A DNA stretch of 64,000 nucleotides from DASVDE01 sp963740065. GTDB lineage: Bacteria > Actinomycetota > Thermoleophilia > Solirubrobacterales > 70-9. The stretch lies in NCBI GenBank assembly GCA_963740065.1, contig CAVUCS010000006.1:372001-436000 (forward strand), in the 5' to 3' direction. Below the pieces are notes generated by a model. The model was not told the DNA's origin. It worked only from the letters and a program-made list of their open reading frames with translations, and ran no database searches. Positions 7,302 to 15,738 of this stretch are shown piece by piece. Numbering within the stretch: position 1 is the first letter of the stretch; each line of letters opens with the position of its first letter. The translations under genes and the position numbers were made by a program.

Positions 7302-7736
7302 GTGGGATCTCTTTCTGGCATCTGCCTCGTCCTCGGCATCGGCATCGCGATCGGCATGCTCACCGGCTCGACCGGGCTGCAGGGCTCCGCCCGTGGGCGC
7401 ATGACCTTGCTTGCCGCGGCGATCGGCCTGGTGGTTGGGTTCCTGATCTCCGGTCCGGCCGATGTCTCTGCCCTGCCGGCGGCCGTCTTTGGCCTCCTCG
7501 GCGCGGCCGGCGCCTGCATCATCGTCAGCGACGTCGTCCAGGGTGCCGGCCGCCGCGAGGGCGGAGGCTCTCGCGCTCTCGGCTTCATGGTCTCGCTGGC
7601 CGCCCTCTTCGTCGTCGGCGTCACCATCGTCTTCCACTTTTTCGCCCTGCTGATCGTTGCCGCGCTGATCTGGCTCGCCGTTGCGCGCCGTCGGCGAGCC
7701 CAGCGCAAGCACGCCGGCCTTCGCGTCCTCAAGTAG
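7302..7736 (+). CDS. Small integral membrane protein of unknown function
   Basis: The family was not recognised. From GTG 7302 the product is about 144 residues with four to five hydrophobic stretches: GICLVLGIGIAIGML, LLAAAIGLVVGFLI, a segment around AAVFGLLGAAGACIIV, and a long one from LGFMVSLAALFVVGVTIVFHFF to LIWLAV. The C-terminus is basic (RRRRAQRKHAGLR), suggesting a cytoplasmic end. It diverges from the aminotransferase gene. A short GC stem (CCCGGG repeated around CGGCAA) follows the stop and may terminate it. Confidence 0.6.
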   Translation: MGSLSGICLVLGIGIAIGMLTGSTGLQGSARGRMTLLAAAIGLVVGFLISGPADVSALPAAVFGLLGAAGACIIVSDVVQGAGRREGGGSRALGFMVSLAALFVVGVTIVFHFFALLIVAALIWLAVARRRRAQRKHAGLRVLK

Positions 7737-7766
7737 GCCCGGGCGGCAACCCGGGATCATTCGGGG

Positions 7767-9362
7767 GTGAACGACTCCGGCAAGAAGCTCGTCCTCGCCT
7801 ACGTCGACTCGCTGCGGACCGACATGCTGGAGCGGGCCGTGGCGGACGGGCGCGCCCCGACCTTCGCCGCCTTGCTGGAGCGCGGGACGCTCATTCCCAA
7901 CTGTGTTTCCAGCTTCCCCTCGGTGACCCCGGTTGCCTGCGCCGAAATGGTCACCGGGGTTGGAGGCGATCGGCACTGGATCAGTGGCATGAACTGGTAC
8001 CACCGGTTGGAGCGACGCTATATCGAGTACGGCTCCTCGCTGGAGGCGACCCGCGCCTTCGGCGTATTCCGCACCCTCTACGACCTCGTTTACAACATGA
8101 ACTTGGCCCATCTCAGTCCGGAGGTGGAAACTCTTTTTGAGACCTTGGATGATGCCGGCGAGCGCACCGCCTGCACGCCATTTCTGATCTACCGTGGGCG
8201 ACGGCGCCACCGGGTCTCCTTGGATGGGCTGATGAAGAGGGCCGTCGACGCCGGTCGGCTCAAGTTCCGCCACCACACGTGGGGGCCGACGGAGCTCTTC
8301 TACGGAGAGCTCTACGCCAGCCGCGAGGTGCCTTGCAAGGCGACCTCCATACCGGGGAATCGCGACGGCTATTCAGCTTGCTGTGCGGCCGACCTCGCGC
8401 GTACGGACGGCTACGACTTTTTGCTGTTGTCGTTGCCCGACAACGACAACTACTCCCACCGGCATGGGCCGGAGGCGAGCGTCGAGTCGATCGCCAAGGC
8501 GGACAGCTGCTTTGCGGACTTTGTCGAAGCGAGCGGCGGCCTCGATGCCTTCCTCGACACCAACTCGCTGATCCTGCTCGGTGATCACGCGCAAACGCGC
8601 GTCGAACGGCAGTTGCCGCTGGCCGAGATTCTCGGCCGCGAGTGGGACGTTCTGCAACCCTCGGAAGATCGGTCGGGGGAAGCGCAACTGGCCGTCAGCC
8701 CGACGGGCCGAGCCGCGCACGTCTATCTCCTACCGGGGGAGGGACAGCGAGCGGACCCGATCGCTGTAGGCGGGCGCCTGGCCGGGACTGAGGGTGTGGA
8801 ACTGGTCTGCTGGCTTGAGGGCGATGACGGCTTCCCGCTGGACCGCCGCGAGCCGGGCGCGCCGGAGGAGGGCATGGCAACAGCCGTGATCGAACGCGGG
8901 GGCAAACGCCTCCGCTTCCGACCCGCCCAGATAACGCTGACTTCGTCGTTAAGGGTCCATATGCCCCCAAAAAGGCGAAGTCAGCGCGCGGTGGTTGCGG
9001 ATCTGCGGGGGGATGGCTGGGAATTGGATGGTGATCCGGCCGTGCTGGAGGCGACGGTTGAGAGCGGGCGGCTGCGCAGTGAGGAGTTTCCCGATCCGCT
9101 GGCCCGCGTCTGGTCGGCGCTGATGTCCCCGCACGCCGGCGACTTCGTCGTCTCCCTGGCGCTCGGCTATGAGGCGGTGGACTGGGGTGGCGTCACCCAC
9201 GTCCCCGGCGGCAGCCACGGGTCCCTGCACCGTGGCGACTCGCTCGTGCCGTTGCTCTTCGTCGGCTGTGGGCCGACCAGAGCCGACGAGCGGGGACAGT
9301 GGACGTTGCGGGACGTCACGCCGGCGATCTTGGAGCACTTTGGGGTCCGGTCGAAAGGGTGA
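7767..9362 (+). CDS. Alkaline phosphatase superfamily phosphodiesterase/pyrophosphatase
   Basis: The product is a type I phosphodiesterase/nucleotide pyrophosphatase-like protein, with two-metal hydrolysis of phosphodiesters expected. In 531 residues it shows the first metal aspartate in AYVDSLRTDML, the nucleophile threonine in SFPSVTPVACAEM (about residue 52), a second metal cluster LPDNDNYSHRHGP, LLGDHAQ, and the late GSHGSLHRGDSLVPLLF. No signal peptide is seen, so it looks cytoplasmic. The start is GTG 7767. A 52-base inverted repeat (8935-8986) is embedded in frame near residues 390-407. It is coupled by GTGA to the next gene, a GT-C glycosyltransferase. Confidence 0.8.
   Translation: MNDSGKKLVLAYVDSLRTDMLERAVADGRAPTFAALLERGTLIPNCVSSFPSVTPVACAEMVTGVGGDRHWISGMNWYHRLERRYIEYGSSLEATRAFGVFRTLYDLVYNMNLAHLSPEVETLFETLDDAGERTACTPFLIYRGRRRHRVSLDGLMKRAVDAGRLKFRHHTWGPTELFYGELYASREVPCKATSIPGNRDGYSACCAADLARTDGYDFLLLSLPDNDNYSHRHGPEASVESIAKADSCFADFVEASGGLDAFLDTNSLILLGDHAQTRVERQLPLAEILGREWDVLQPSEDRSGEAQLAVSPTGRAAHVYLLPGEGQRADPIAVGGRLAGTEGVELVCWLEGDDGFPLDRREPGAPEEGMATAVIERGGKRLRFRPAQITLTSSLRVHMPPKRRSQRAVVADLRGDGWELDGDPAVLEATVESGRLRSEEFPDPLARVWSALMSPHAGDFVVSLALGYEAVDWGGVTHVPGGSHGSLHRGDSLVPLLFVGCGPTRADERGQWTLRDVTPAILEHFGVRSKG
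8935..8986. repeat. Palindromic insert inside the phosphodiesterase gene (element E)
   Basis: Perfect 11-base arms CGCTGACTTCG (8935-8945) and CGAAGTCAGCG (8976-8986) surround a 30-base loop. The segment is translated as roughly LTSSLRVHMPPKRRSQR between FRPAQIT and VVADLRGDGWELDGD. It reads as a basic, low-identity insert in an otherwise acidic region and keeps the frame open. Confidence 0.6.
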
Positions 9363-10687
9363 CTGATCCGGAAACAATCTGGCATGGCTACCAGGCGGCC
9401 TGGGAAATGGCCCGCGGCTACAGCGGCCAGTTCGGCCACAAGCTCAACGCGCCCTACGTCTTCCTTCCGCTCTGCGGGACCTTCCTTGTCGGTCTCTTTG
9501 ACTGGCGCCGCCCTTGGCGGATCGCCAACCTAGACCTGCTGGTCCTGCTCAGCTTCGGCCTCTCCCACATCTGGTTTAACCGCGGTGAGATCGGCGTCTC
9601 CGTTCCGCTTCAGTACCCGCCGTTGCTCTACTTCTTCGGCCGCGCTTTGTGGATCGGCTTTCGCGGCAGGGGGGAGGGGGTGCGCCCTGTCTGGCCGGCC
9701 GCCTGGCTGCTGATCGCGGCGCTGTTCCTGATCGGGTTCCGCGTCGGCCTCAACATGGCCGACTCCGGCGTGATCGACGTCGGCTACGCCAGTGAGGTGG
9801 GAGCGAGCCGCATTGCCCATGGCGAGCCGATCTACGACAACTTCCCCGAGGATGTCTCCGCGGGGGACACCTACGGCCCAGTCAACTACTACGCCTATGT
9901 TCCCTTCGAACGGGTTTGGCCTTGGTCGGGCAGTTGGAACGACCTGCCCGCCGCCCACGGCGCCGCCGTCTTCTTCGACCTCGCCACTTTCGCCTTGCTG
10001 CTCTTCCTCGGCCGTCGGATCCGGCCTGGGCCCGCCGGTAACAAGCTGGGGGTGACCCTCGCCTTCGGCTGGGCCGCCTATCCGTATACGGACTTCGTCC
10101 TCCAATCCAACTCCAATGACTCGCTCGTGGCGATGCTGCTGGCGGCAACACTGGTGGCACTGGCCCGCCCCGCGTTACGCGGCGGGATGCTGGCATTGGC
10201 CACGTTCACAAAGTTCGCACCGCTACTGCTCGCCCCGATGCTTCTCACTTACAGGAGAGAGCGACGAATGACGTTCGCACTGTCCTTCCTATTGGTGTCA
10301 CTGGCGATAATGGCGTGGACGATCTTCGATCCCGGCTTACACACCTTCTATGAGCGGACAATCGCCTATCAAGCCGGTCGAGAGTCTCCATTCAGCATCT
10401 GGGGCCAGGTTCCAAGCTTGGAACCGCTGCGAATCGCGATCCTCGGCGGTGTGGGCGCGCTTTCGTTGTTGCTGGCGTTTCGACCGCGCCACAAGTCTCT
10501 GGTGCAAGTAGCTGCCCTGGGCGCCGCGCTCCTCATAGGCCTGCAGCTGACAGCCCAGCACTGGTTCTACCTCTACATCGTCTGGTTCTACCCGCTGCTA
10601 CTGGTTGGCATCAGCACTGGCTCGATTGAGGAGGCCAAGCCGTCGTCTCTTACGTCGACGACGGCGCCCATGACCCACACGTCTTGA
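9359..10687 (+). CDS. Polytopic GT-C (DUF2029/GT87-like) glycosyltransferase
   Basis: This multi-spanning membrane protein of about 442 residues resembles polyprenyl-phosphate-sugar-dependent GT-C transferases (GT87/DUF2029) that build cell envelope glycans. At least eight hydrophobic helices are visible. A large loop carries ASRIAHGEPIYDNFPED and DTYGPVNYYAYVPFERVW, the DxYGP-type motif common in these enzymes, and SNSNDSL is in a later loop. The GTG start at 9359 overlaps the phosphodiesterase stop. The last ~100 bases overlap the 3' end of ymdB on the other strand, so the C-terminal tail after LLLVGISTG is probably dispensable. Confidence 0.75.
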   Translation: MTDPETIWHGYQAAWEMARGYSGQFGHKLNAPYVFLPLCGTFLVGLFDWRRPWRIANLDLLVLLSFGLSHIWFNRGEIGVSVPLQYPPLLYFFGRALWIGFRGRGEGVRPVWPAAWLLIAALFLIGFRVGLNMADSGVIDVGYASEVGASRIAHGEPIYDNFPEDVSAGDTYGPVNYYAYVPFERVWPWSGSWNDLPAAHGAAVFFDLATFALLLFLGRRIRPGPAGNKLGVTLAFGWAAYPYTDFVLQSNSNDSLVAMLLAATLVALARPALRGGMLALATFTKFAPLLLAPMLLTYRRERRMTFALSFLLVSLAIMAWTIFDPGLHTFYERTIAYQAGRESPFSIWGQVPSLEPLRIAILGGVGALSLLLAFRPRHKSLVQVAALGAALLIGLQLTAQHWFYLYIVWFYPLLLVGISTGSIEEAKPSSLTSTTAPMTHTS

Positions 10688-11367
10688 TCGGCGGTTTCGA
10701 ATTTCACCGGCATTTGGGTAATCAGCGATGCCAGCGCCTGCTCTGGCTTCACACCCAACACGCTTGTACGCGACCCTGTCATTCCCACGTCGGATATGTA
10801 GGCGGTGCCTCTGGGTAACACCCTCGCATCGGCAGTGGGGACATGAGTGTGTGTTCCCAGTACAGCGGCCACTTGGCCGTCGAGGTGCCAACCCATCGCC
10901 ACCTTCTCGCTGGTGACCTCCGCGTGGAAATCGACGATCACGATGTCGGCTTCGATCCTGGCGAGGATCGCATCGACCTCGTGGAAGGGATTGCGCGCCA
11001 CGGTCAGCCCGACCCCGCCGCTGAGGTTGATCACGCCGACTCGGACCCCCGCCACCTCAACGACGGTATGCCCTTTGCCGGGGTTGGCATGCGGGTAGTT
11101 CGCCGGCCTGATCACCCGGTCGGTGCGATCGAGAAAGTCGTAGACCCCTCTGTGGCGGTAGACGTGATTGCCGGTCGTGATCACGTCGGTTCCCGCATCG
11201 AACAGCTCGCCCGCGGTTCTCTCGGTGATCCCCATCCCGCCGGCCGAGTTCTCGCCGTTGACCACGACGAGGTCGGGCGAGTGCGTTTCCTTCAACTCCG
11301 GCATGGCGCCGGCGAGCCCTCGACGCCCCGGTCCCCCGACGACGTCTCCGATGAACAGAACCTTCAT
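10588..11367 (-). CDS. ymdB: YmdB-family metallophosphoesterase (TIGR00282)
   Basis: YmdB hydrolyses cyclic nucleotide phosphodiesters and affects biofilm versus motility decisions in Bacillus. From ATG 11367 the product is 259 residues. Metal ligands are visible in FIGDVVGG, NGENSAGG, TTGNHVYRHR, VDFHAEVTSEK and LGTHTHVPTADARV, the expected set for the di-metal site. The annotated frame continues upstream to 11457, but the -10 element at 11375 and the start MKVLFIGDVVGG fix the ATG. Its last 100 bases overlap the convergent GT-C gene. Confidence 0.92.
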   Translation of the reverse strand: MKVLFIGDVVGGPGRRGLAGAMPELKETHSPDLVVVNGENSAGGMGITERTAGELFDAGTDVITTGNHVYRHRGVYDFLDRTDRVIRPANYPHANPGKGHTVVEVAGVRVGVINLSGGVGLTVARNPFHEVDAILARIEADIVIVDFHAEVTSEKVAMGWHLDGQVAAVLGTHTHVPTADARVLPRGTAYISDVGMTGSRTSVLGVKPEQALASLITQMPVKFETADQDVWVMGAVVDVRDDGLASSIEPVLMPTSSSG

Positions 11368-11374
11368 GCGCTGG

Positions 11375-11380
11375 ACCCTA
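11375..11380 (-). promoter_or_regulatory. -10 hexamer for ymdB (leaderless)
   Basis: On the minus strand TAGGGT lies seven bases before the ymdB ATG at 11367. Only 37 bases separate the ymdB start from the divergent ABC ATPase start, and each direction has its own TANNNT. Confidence 0.5.
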
Positions 11381-11389
11381 ACCCGCCAG

Positions 11390-11395
11390 TAGCGT
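11390..11395 (+). promoter_or_regulatory. -10 hexamer for the ABC exporter operon
   Basis: TAGCGT lies nine bases before the ATG at 11405. Confidence 0.4.
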
Positions 11396-11404
11396 TCGGC
11401 GGCG

Positions 11405-12139
11405 ATGGCAGCGACGGGAACCGGGGAGGCTGCGCTGCAAGCGCGCGGCCTGGTCAAGCGCTACGGCGACCGCGCCGCGCTGCGCGGAGTCGACTTCGAG
11501 GCGCAGCCCGGAGAGCTGTTGGCGGTGATCGGACCCAACGGGGCCGGCAAGACGACGCTGCTCTCGATCCTCGCCGGGATCGCGGAGCCTGACGAAGGTG
11601 AGATGAACCTGCCCCAAGGGGAGGTCGGTTGGGTTCCCCAGCAGGCGGCGCTCTACCGGCGCCTGACGGTGGAAGAGAACCTGCTGCTCTTCGCTCGTCT
11701 GGAGAAGCACGAGGAGCCGCACGCTTCGGTGGAGGAGATGCTCAACCTGACTGGGCTGACCGAGCGTCGGGGAGAGATGGTTTCCCGCCTCTCCGGCGGC
11801 AACCAGCAGCGGATCAACATCGCGATCGGCTTGCTCTCGCGGCCCGTTGTGCTGCTGCTGGATGAGCCGAGCGTGGGCCTGGACCCGCGCCAGCGGGCGC
11901 GACTCTGGGAATTCGTTTTGGGGCTGGCGGAACGGGGAACCACGGTCATCTTCTCCACTCACGACATCCAGGAGGCGGAGCGCTACGGACAGCGCATGCT
12001 GGTGCTGGCCGACGGCGAGGCTCTCTTCGACGGGGCTTCGGACAAGCTGCGCGAGGCGGTGCGCCGCGAAGCACCGGAAGCCGCCGACAAAGATTTTGAG
12101 ACCGCTTTTGTCGCCTACCTTCACCACCGGGGGCATTGA
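11405..12139 (+). CDS. ABC transporter ATP-binding protein (ABC-2 exporter)
   Basis: This is the nucleotide-binding subunit of an ABC-2 type exporter. The 244 residues contain Walker A GPNGAGKTT (about 44-52), the Q-loop in WVPQQAALYRRLTVEEN, the signature LSGGNQQR, Walker B VVLLLDEPSVGLD and the switch histidine in FSTHDIQEAE. It resembles the CcmA/NatA subfamily. The stop TGA overlaps the ATG of the permease gene. The transported substrate cannot be deduced from context. Confidence 0.92.
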   Translation: MAATGTGEAALQARGLVKRYGDRAALRGVDFEAQPGELLAVIGPNGAGKTTLLSILAGIAEPDEGEMNLPQGEVGWVPQQAALYRRLTVEENLLLFARLEKHEEPHASVEEMLNLTGLTERRGEMVSRLSGGNQQRINIAIGLLSRPVVLLLDEPSVGLDPRQRARLWEFVLGLAERGTTVIFSTHDIQEAERYGQRMLVLADGEALFDGASDKLREAVRREAPEAADKDFETAFVAYLHHRGH

Positions 12140-13488
12140 TGCGCTGGCTGCTGCTCAAGGACCTCCAGATTCTGCGCCGCTCTCCCCTGCAGGCGGTGCT
12201 GCTGATCGCCTACCCGATCCTGATCGCGGTCTTGGTCGGCTTCGCGATTTCCCGCGATCCGGAGAAGCCGCGGGTCGCCTTCCTCAATCAGGTCCCGCCG
12301 AACACTCGCGTCGTCGTCGGAGAGACACAGCTCCCCTCGATTTCCGTCGACAAGAGGGTTTGCTCCCGGGTTGAGTGCGTGAGGGTGAAGAGCCGCGAGG
12401 AGGCGATCGAGAAGGTCCGCTCCGGCGACGTTCTAGCGGCACTGATCCTGCCCGCGGACCTGGTCGACAAGCTCAACACACTGGGGGGGTTGAGCCCGGG
12501 TGCCCCCAAGGTCGAGGTGATCGTCAACCAGGAGGATCCGGTCAAGGCTCAGCTCGTTGACGAGCGCATCAACTCGTTGCTGGCAGAGGCGAATCTGGTG
12601 ATCGCGAGAAGGATCGCGATCGAAGGTGGCAGATATATGGACCTGCTCGTCAACGGAGGCCAGTTCAGATTGCTGGGCCAGTCGATCGACGTGCTCGGGC
12701 TGCGAACCACGGCGAGCATCCTGGTCGCGATCCGTCCCGCGTTGCCGCCTGACTTGCGCCCCTCGCTCGATCAGGTGATCAACTTCGCGAGCCGGTCACG
12801 CGACAACCTCAACGTTGCAAAGCCACTGATCGACCGTCTGGCGCAGCCGATCACCGTCGACAAGCAGGTGGTGAGCGGCTCGACGCCCCCGCTGGACACT
12901 TTCGCGATAGCGGTCGCTGCGACCTTGGTTCTTACCTTCGTAGTCGTCCTCTTGGTCGCCGGCTCCCTCGCCCTGGAGCGAGAGGAAAACGCCTTCCCCC
13001 GCCTAACCCGCGGCCTCGTCTCCCAGTCGGGTCTCTTGGGCGAGAAGGTCGGGCTCGGCATGGCGGTGGGGTTACTCGTCACCCTCCTGATGCTCGGGGG
13101 CCTCGCTCTCTTCGTCCCCCTCCAATGGAGCCGTTTCCCGCTCTGGCTACTGGCGATCCTGACTGGAGGAGCCGCCCTCGGAGCCGCCGGAGCGGCGCTG
13201 GGTGCGGCAGCCCGAGAAGTCCGCGCCGTCTCCCTCCTCGCCTTCATGCTCACCCTCCCAATCGCCTTCCTCTCCCTAATCCCCTCGGGCGCCGTAGGCC
13301 CCGCTTTCTATGACGCGATCAGGCTTTTCACGGCCCTCTTCCCGTTCAAGCCCGCACTACAGGCGATGACGGCAGCTCTAGACGCATCCGGCCCCGATCT
13401 CTCACAAGCTCTTCTCCACCTGGCAGCTCTCGCAATCGCCTACGGGTTGCTTGCCCGCTTCGCCCTCCGTCGCTTCTCCGCTGTTTGA
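12139..13488 (+). CDS. ABC-2 type transporter permease
   Basis: This is the membrane subunit partnering the upstream ATPase. The 449-residue product has an N-terminal helix (LQAVLLIAYPILIAVLVGFAI, about 16-36), a long extracytoplasmic domain up to about residue 250, then five or six helices to the end (TFAIAVAATLVLTFVVVLLVAG and following). That layout, with a large loop after helix 1, is typical of YhgE/Pip and ABC2_membrane_3 permeases. The ATG at 12139 overlaps the ATPase stop. Repeat B2 follows 25 bases after the stop. Confidence 0.88.
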   Translation: MRWLLLKDLQILRRSPLQAVLLIAYPILIAVLVGFAISRDPEKPRVAFLNQVPPNTRVVVGETQLPSISVDKRVCSRVECVRVKSREEAIEKVRSGDVLAALILPADLVDKLNTLGGLSPGAPKVEVIVNQEDPVKAQLVDERINSLLAEANLVIARRIAIEGGRYMDLLVNGGQFRLLGQSIDVLGLRTTASILVAIRPALPPDLRPSLDQVINFASRSRDNLNVAKPLIDRLAQPITVDKQVVSGSTPPLDTFAIAVAATLVLTFVVVLLVAGSLALEREENAFPRLTRGLVSQSGLLGEKVGLGMAVGLLVTLLMLGGLALFVPLQWSRFPLWLLAILTGGAALGAAGAALGAAAREVRAVSLLAFMLTLPIAFLSLIPSGAVGPAFYDAIRLFTALFPFKPALQAMTAALDASGPDLSQALLHLAALAIAYGLLARFALRRFSAV

Positions 13489-13512
13489 ACGGAACTCCGT
13501 GAACGTTTGAGT

Positions 13513-13609
13513 GGGACGGATCGGGTACCTCTCCGACGGGCGGATACTCAGAGCAGTTCAGCTAATTAGCTGAACTGCGAGTCCGGCGGAGAGGTACCCG
13601 ATCCGTCCC
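13513..13609. repeat. Family B inverted-repeat element, copy B2
   Basis: The 23-base perfect arms (13513-13535 and 13587-13609) are unique to this site. They enclose the same core as B1, with palindrome half CAGTTCAGCTAA (13554-13577). Relative to B1, one C is now T and its partner G is A, so pairing is retained (a compensatory change). The flanks GCGGATACTCAGAG and CGAGTCC are unchanged. The element lies between the ABC permease and hemB, five bases before the hemB -10 hexamer. Confidence 0.9.
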
Positions 13610-13614
13610 CCACC

Positions 13615-13620
13615 TACAAT
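13615..13620 (+). promoter_or_regulatory. -10 hexamer for hemB and the heme/respiration run
   Basis: TACAAT, a near-consensus -10, lies eight bases before the hemB ATG. A -35 at the usual distance would fall inside the right arm of repeat B2. Confidence 0.55.
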
Positions 13621-13628
13621 CGCCCACG

Positions 13629-14597
13629 ATGCCATTCCCGGCGACACGCATGCGCAGGCTGCGCCGCACAGAAACGCTGCGAGGTCTCGTCAGAGAGACC
13701 AGCCTGTCCCCGTCGCAGCTGATCCAACCCCTTTTCGTGGTAGCCGGTGAAGGCATCCGCGAGGACGTCGAGTCGATGCCGGGTATAGAGAGGTTCTCGA
13801 TTTCCGAGCTTGTGTCCGAATGCACCGAGATTGCGGCTGCCGGCGTCGGCACCGTCTTGCTCTTCGGGATTCCAGGTTCCAAAGACGAGACCGGTTCCGG
13901 CGCCTATGACGGCGAGGGAGTGGTGCAGATGGCGGTGCGCGCCCTCAAGGAAGCGCACCCGGACCTGACCGTGATCACCGACGTCTGCCTCTGCGAGTAC
14001 ACGGACCACGGCCATTGCGGCTTCGTCCGAGGGGGGGAGGTCGACAACGACATCACGGTCGAGCTACTGGCGAAAACCGCGATCTCCCACGCGGAGGCCG
14101 GCGCGGACGCCGTCGCGCCAAGCGACATGATGGACGGCCGGGTCGGCACGATCCGCCACCAGCTCGACGAGGAGGGCCATTCAGGTGTGCCGATAGTCGC
14201 CTACAGCGCGAAGTACGCCTCGGCCTTCTACGGTCCCTTTCGCGATGCCGCCCAGTCGACTCCCGAATTTGGCGACCGCCGCGGGTACCAGATGGACCCG
14301 GCCAACGCTGATGAGGCGGTCCGCGAGGCGCTGCTCGATCTCGATGAAGGGGCGGACATGCTGATGGTCAAGCCCGCCACCGCATACCTGGACGTTGTCC
14401 GCCGGGTCAAGGACGAAACCAGCGCCCCAGTTGCGGCTTACCACGTCTCCGGGGAGTACTCGATGTTGAAGGCGGCTGCCGCCAACGGTTGGATCGACGA
14501 GCGCGCCGCCGTGCTGGAGACACTGACCTCAATCCGACGCGCCGGCGCCGACGCGATCGTCACTTACTACGCGAAGGAGGCCGCCGCGTGGCTCTAG
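13629..14597 (+). CDS. hemB: Delta-aminolevulinic acid dehydratase (porphobilinogen synthase)
   Basis: HemB condenses two 5-aminolevulinate molecules into porphobilinogen. The 322 residues include the cysteine-rich zinc site DVCLCEYTDHGHCG (about 118-131), the lysines expected at the active site in AYSAKYASAFYGP and MLMVKPATAYLD, and the C-terminal AAAANGWIDERAAVLETL. The length matches the family. It is the first gene of a run that also holds a siroheme decarboxylase-like gene and hemL. Confidence 0.96.
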   Translation: MPFPATRMRRLRRTETLRGLVRETSLSPSQLIQPLFVVAGEGIREDVESMPGIERFSISELVSECTEIAAAGVGTVLLFGIPGSKDETGSGAYDGEGVVQMAVRALKEAHPDLTVITDVCLCEYTDHGHCGFVRGGEVDNDITVELLAKTAISHAEAGADAVAPSDMMDGRVGTIRHQLDEEGHSGVPIVAYSAKYASAFYGPFRDAAQSTPEFGDRRGYQMDPANADEAVREALLDLDEGADMLMVKPATAYLDVVRRVKDETSAPVAAYHVSGEYSMLKAAAANGWIDERAAVLETLTSIRRAGADAIVTYYAKEAAAWL

Positions 14598-14658
14598 CGA
14601 CCCGAACGAGGGAGCATCCAGATCTGATTCCTTGCGACCGACTGAGCGGGAGCGCGCT

Positions 14659-15738
14659 GTGTTGAAGGTCCCACAGTCAAAGGCCCGCTCCCGCAAGGAC
14701 GGCGCTGCGATCCCTCTCGATGAGACCGACAAGCGGCTGATGAACCTGCTCCAGTCGAACTTCCCGCTGGACCCGGAGCCATTCGCCCATGTAGCCGGCG
14801 AGGCGGGGATGGAGCTCGACGATGTACTCACCCGAACCCAGCGCCTCCTCGACGAGCGGATCATCCGCGAGATCACGCCGATCTTCGACACCCGCGCGCT
14901 CGGCTATGAGTCGATGCTGGTCGCCGCCAAAGTCGACTCCGAGCACCCCCAGCGCGCCGCGGCGGCCGTCAATGCCCATCCCGGCGTTTCCCATAACTAC
15001 CTGCGCACTCACGACTTCAATCTCTGGTTCACGATTGCCACTCCGCCCGACTCGGAGCTGGGCCTGGCGGGGACGCTCGATGTCCTGATGCGGGAGACCG
15101 GCGCGGAGTCGATGCGCCAGCTGCCGACACTCACGCTGTTCAAGATCAACATGAACCTCGAGATGGAGAAGGGCACGGACGCGCTTTCCGCCGCGGCCGA
15201 CGCATCTCCACCGCGTGAGTTGGACGCCCAGCCTTACGACGACCGCGACATCGCCGTGATCCGCGCGCTGCAGGGCCCGATGAAAGCGAGCGAGCGTCCC
15301 TACGACGAGGCTGCCGCCGAGGTCGGGATGTCGACCGAAGAACTGCTCGAGCACCTGCGCGGCATGGCCGACCGCAAGATTCTCCGCCGCGTCGCCGCGA
15401 TTCTCTTCCACCGCCGCGCCGGCTTCTCCGCCAACGGGATGGGCGTTTGGAAGGTGCCGGAGGGCGAGATCATGGAGACCGGTCGGCGCATGGCCTCTTT
15501 CCGCGGCGTCTCCCACTGCTACCAGCGACCCACATACGAGGACTGGCCCTACAGCGTCTTCACCATGGCCCACGGCCGCTCGAAGGAGGAGTGCGACGCG
15601 ATCCTCGACTCGATCGCCGAGGAGTGCGGGATGGGACCGAATGACCGCGCCACGCTCTACTCCTCGACCGAGTACAAGAAGATCCGCCTTCGCTATTTCA
15701 CCGATGAGTACTCGCGCTGGGAGGCCGAGCATTCCTAG
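14659..15738 (+). CDS. Fused AhbA-AhbB-like siroheme decarboxylase / Lrp-AsnC-like protein
   Basis: The product of about 359 residues has two similar halves, each an AsnC-type winged helix followed by a ferredoxin-like domain. The first half holds HNYLRTHDFNLWFTI. The second holds SHCYQRPTYEDWPYSVFTMA, very like the active-site region of AhbB/NirG siroheme decarboxylases. Those enzymes decarboxylate siroheme to 12,18-didecarboxysiroheme in alternative heme and heme d1 synthesis. The start at GTG 14659 is favoured by GGGAG about nine bases upstream; a TTG at 14632 is also in frame. Its position between hemB and hemL supports a tetrapyrrole role, but it could be a heme-responsive regulator. Confidence 0.75.
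   Translation: MLKVPQSKARSRKDGAAIPLDETDKRLMNLLQSNFPLDPEPFAHVAGEAGMELDDVLTRTQRLLDERIIREITPIFDTRALGYESMLVAAKVDSEHPQRAAAAVNAHPGVSHNYLRTHDFNLWFTIATPPDSELGLAGTLDVLMRETGAESMRQLPTLTLFKINMNLEMEKGTDALSAAADASPPRELDAQPYDDRDIAVIRALQGPMKASERPYDEAAAEVGMSTEELLEHLRGMADRKILRRVAAILFHRRAGFSANGMGVWKVPEGEIMETGRRMASFRGVSHCYQRPTYEDWPYSVFTMAHGRSKEECDAILDSIAEECGMGPNDRATLYSSTEYKKIRLRYFTDEYSRWEAEHS

Noticed and set aside
6735..8276. 513-codon minus-strand frame across the 7.3-8.3 kb genes
   Set aside because: It covers two plus-strand genes with clear family motifs and itself shows only low-complexity, frame-shadow sequence.
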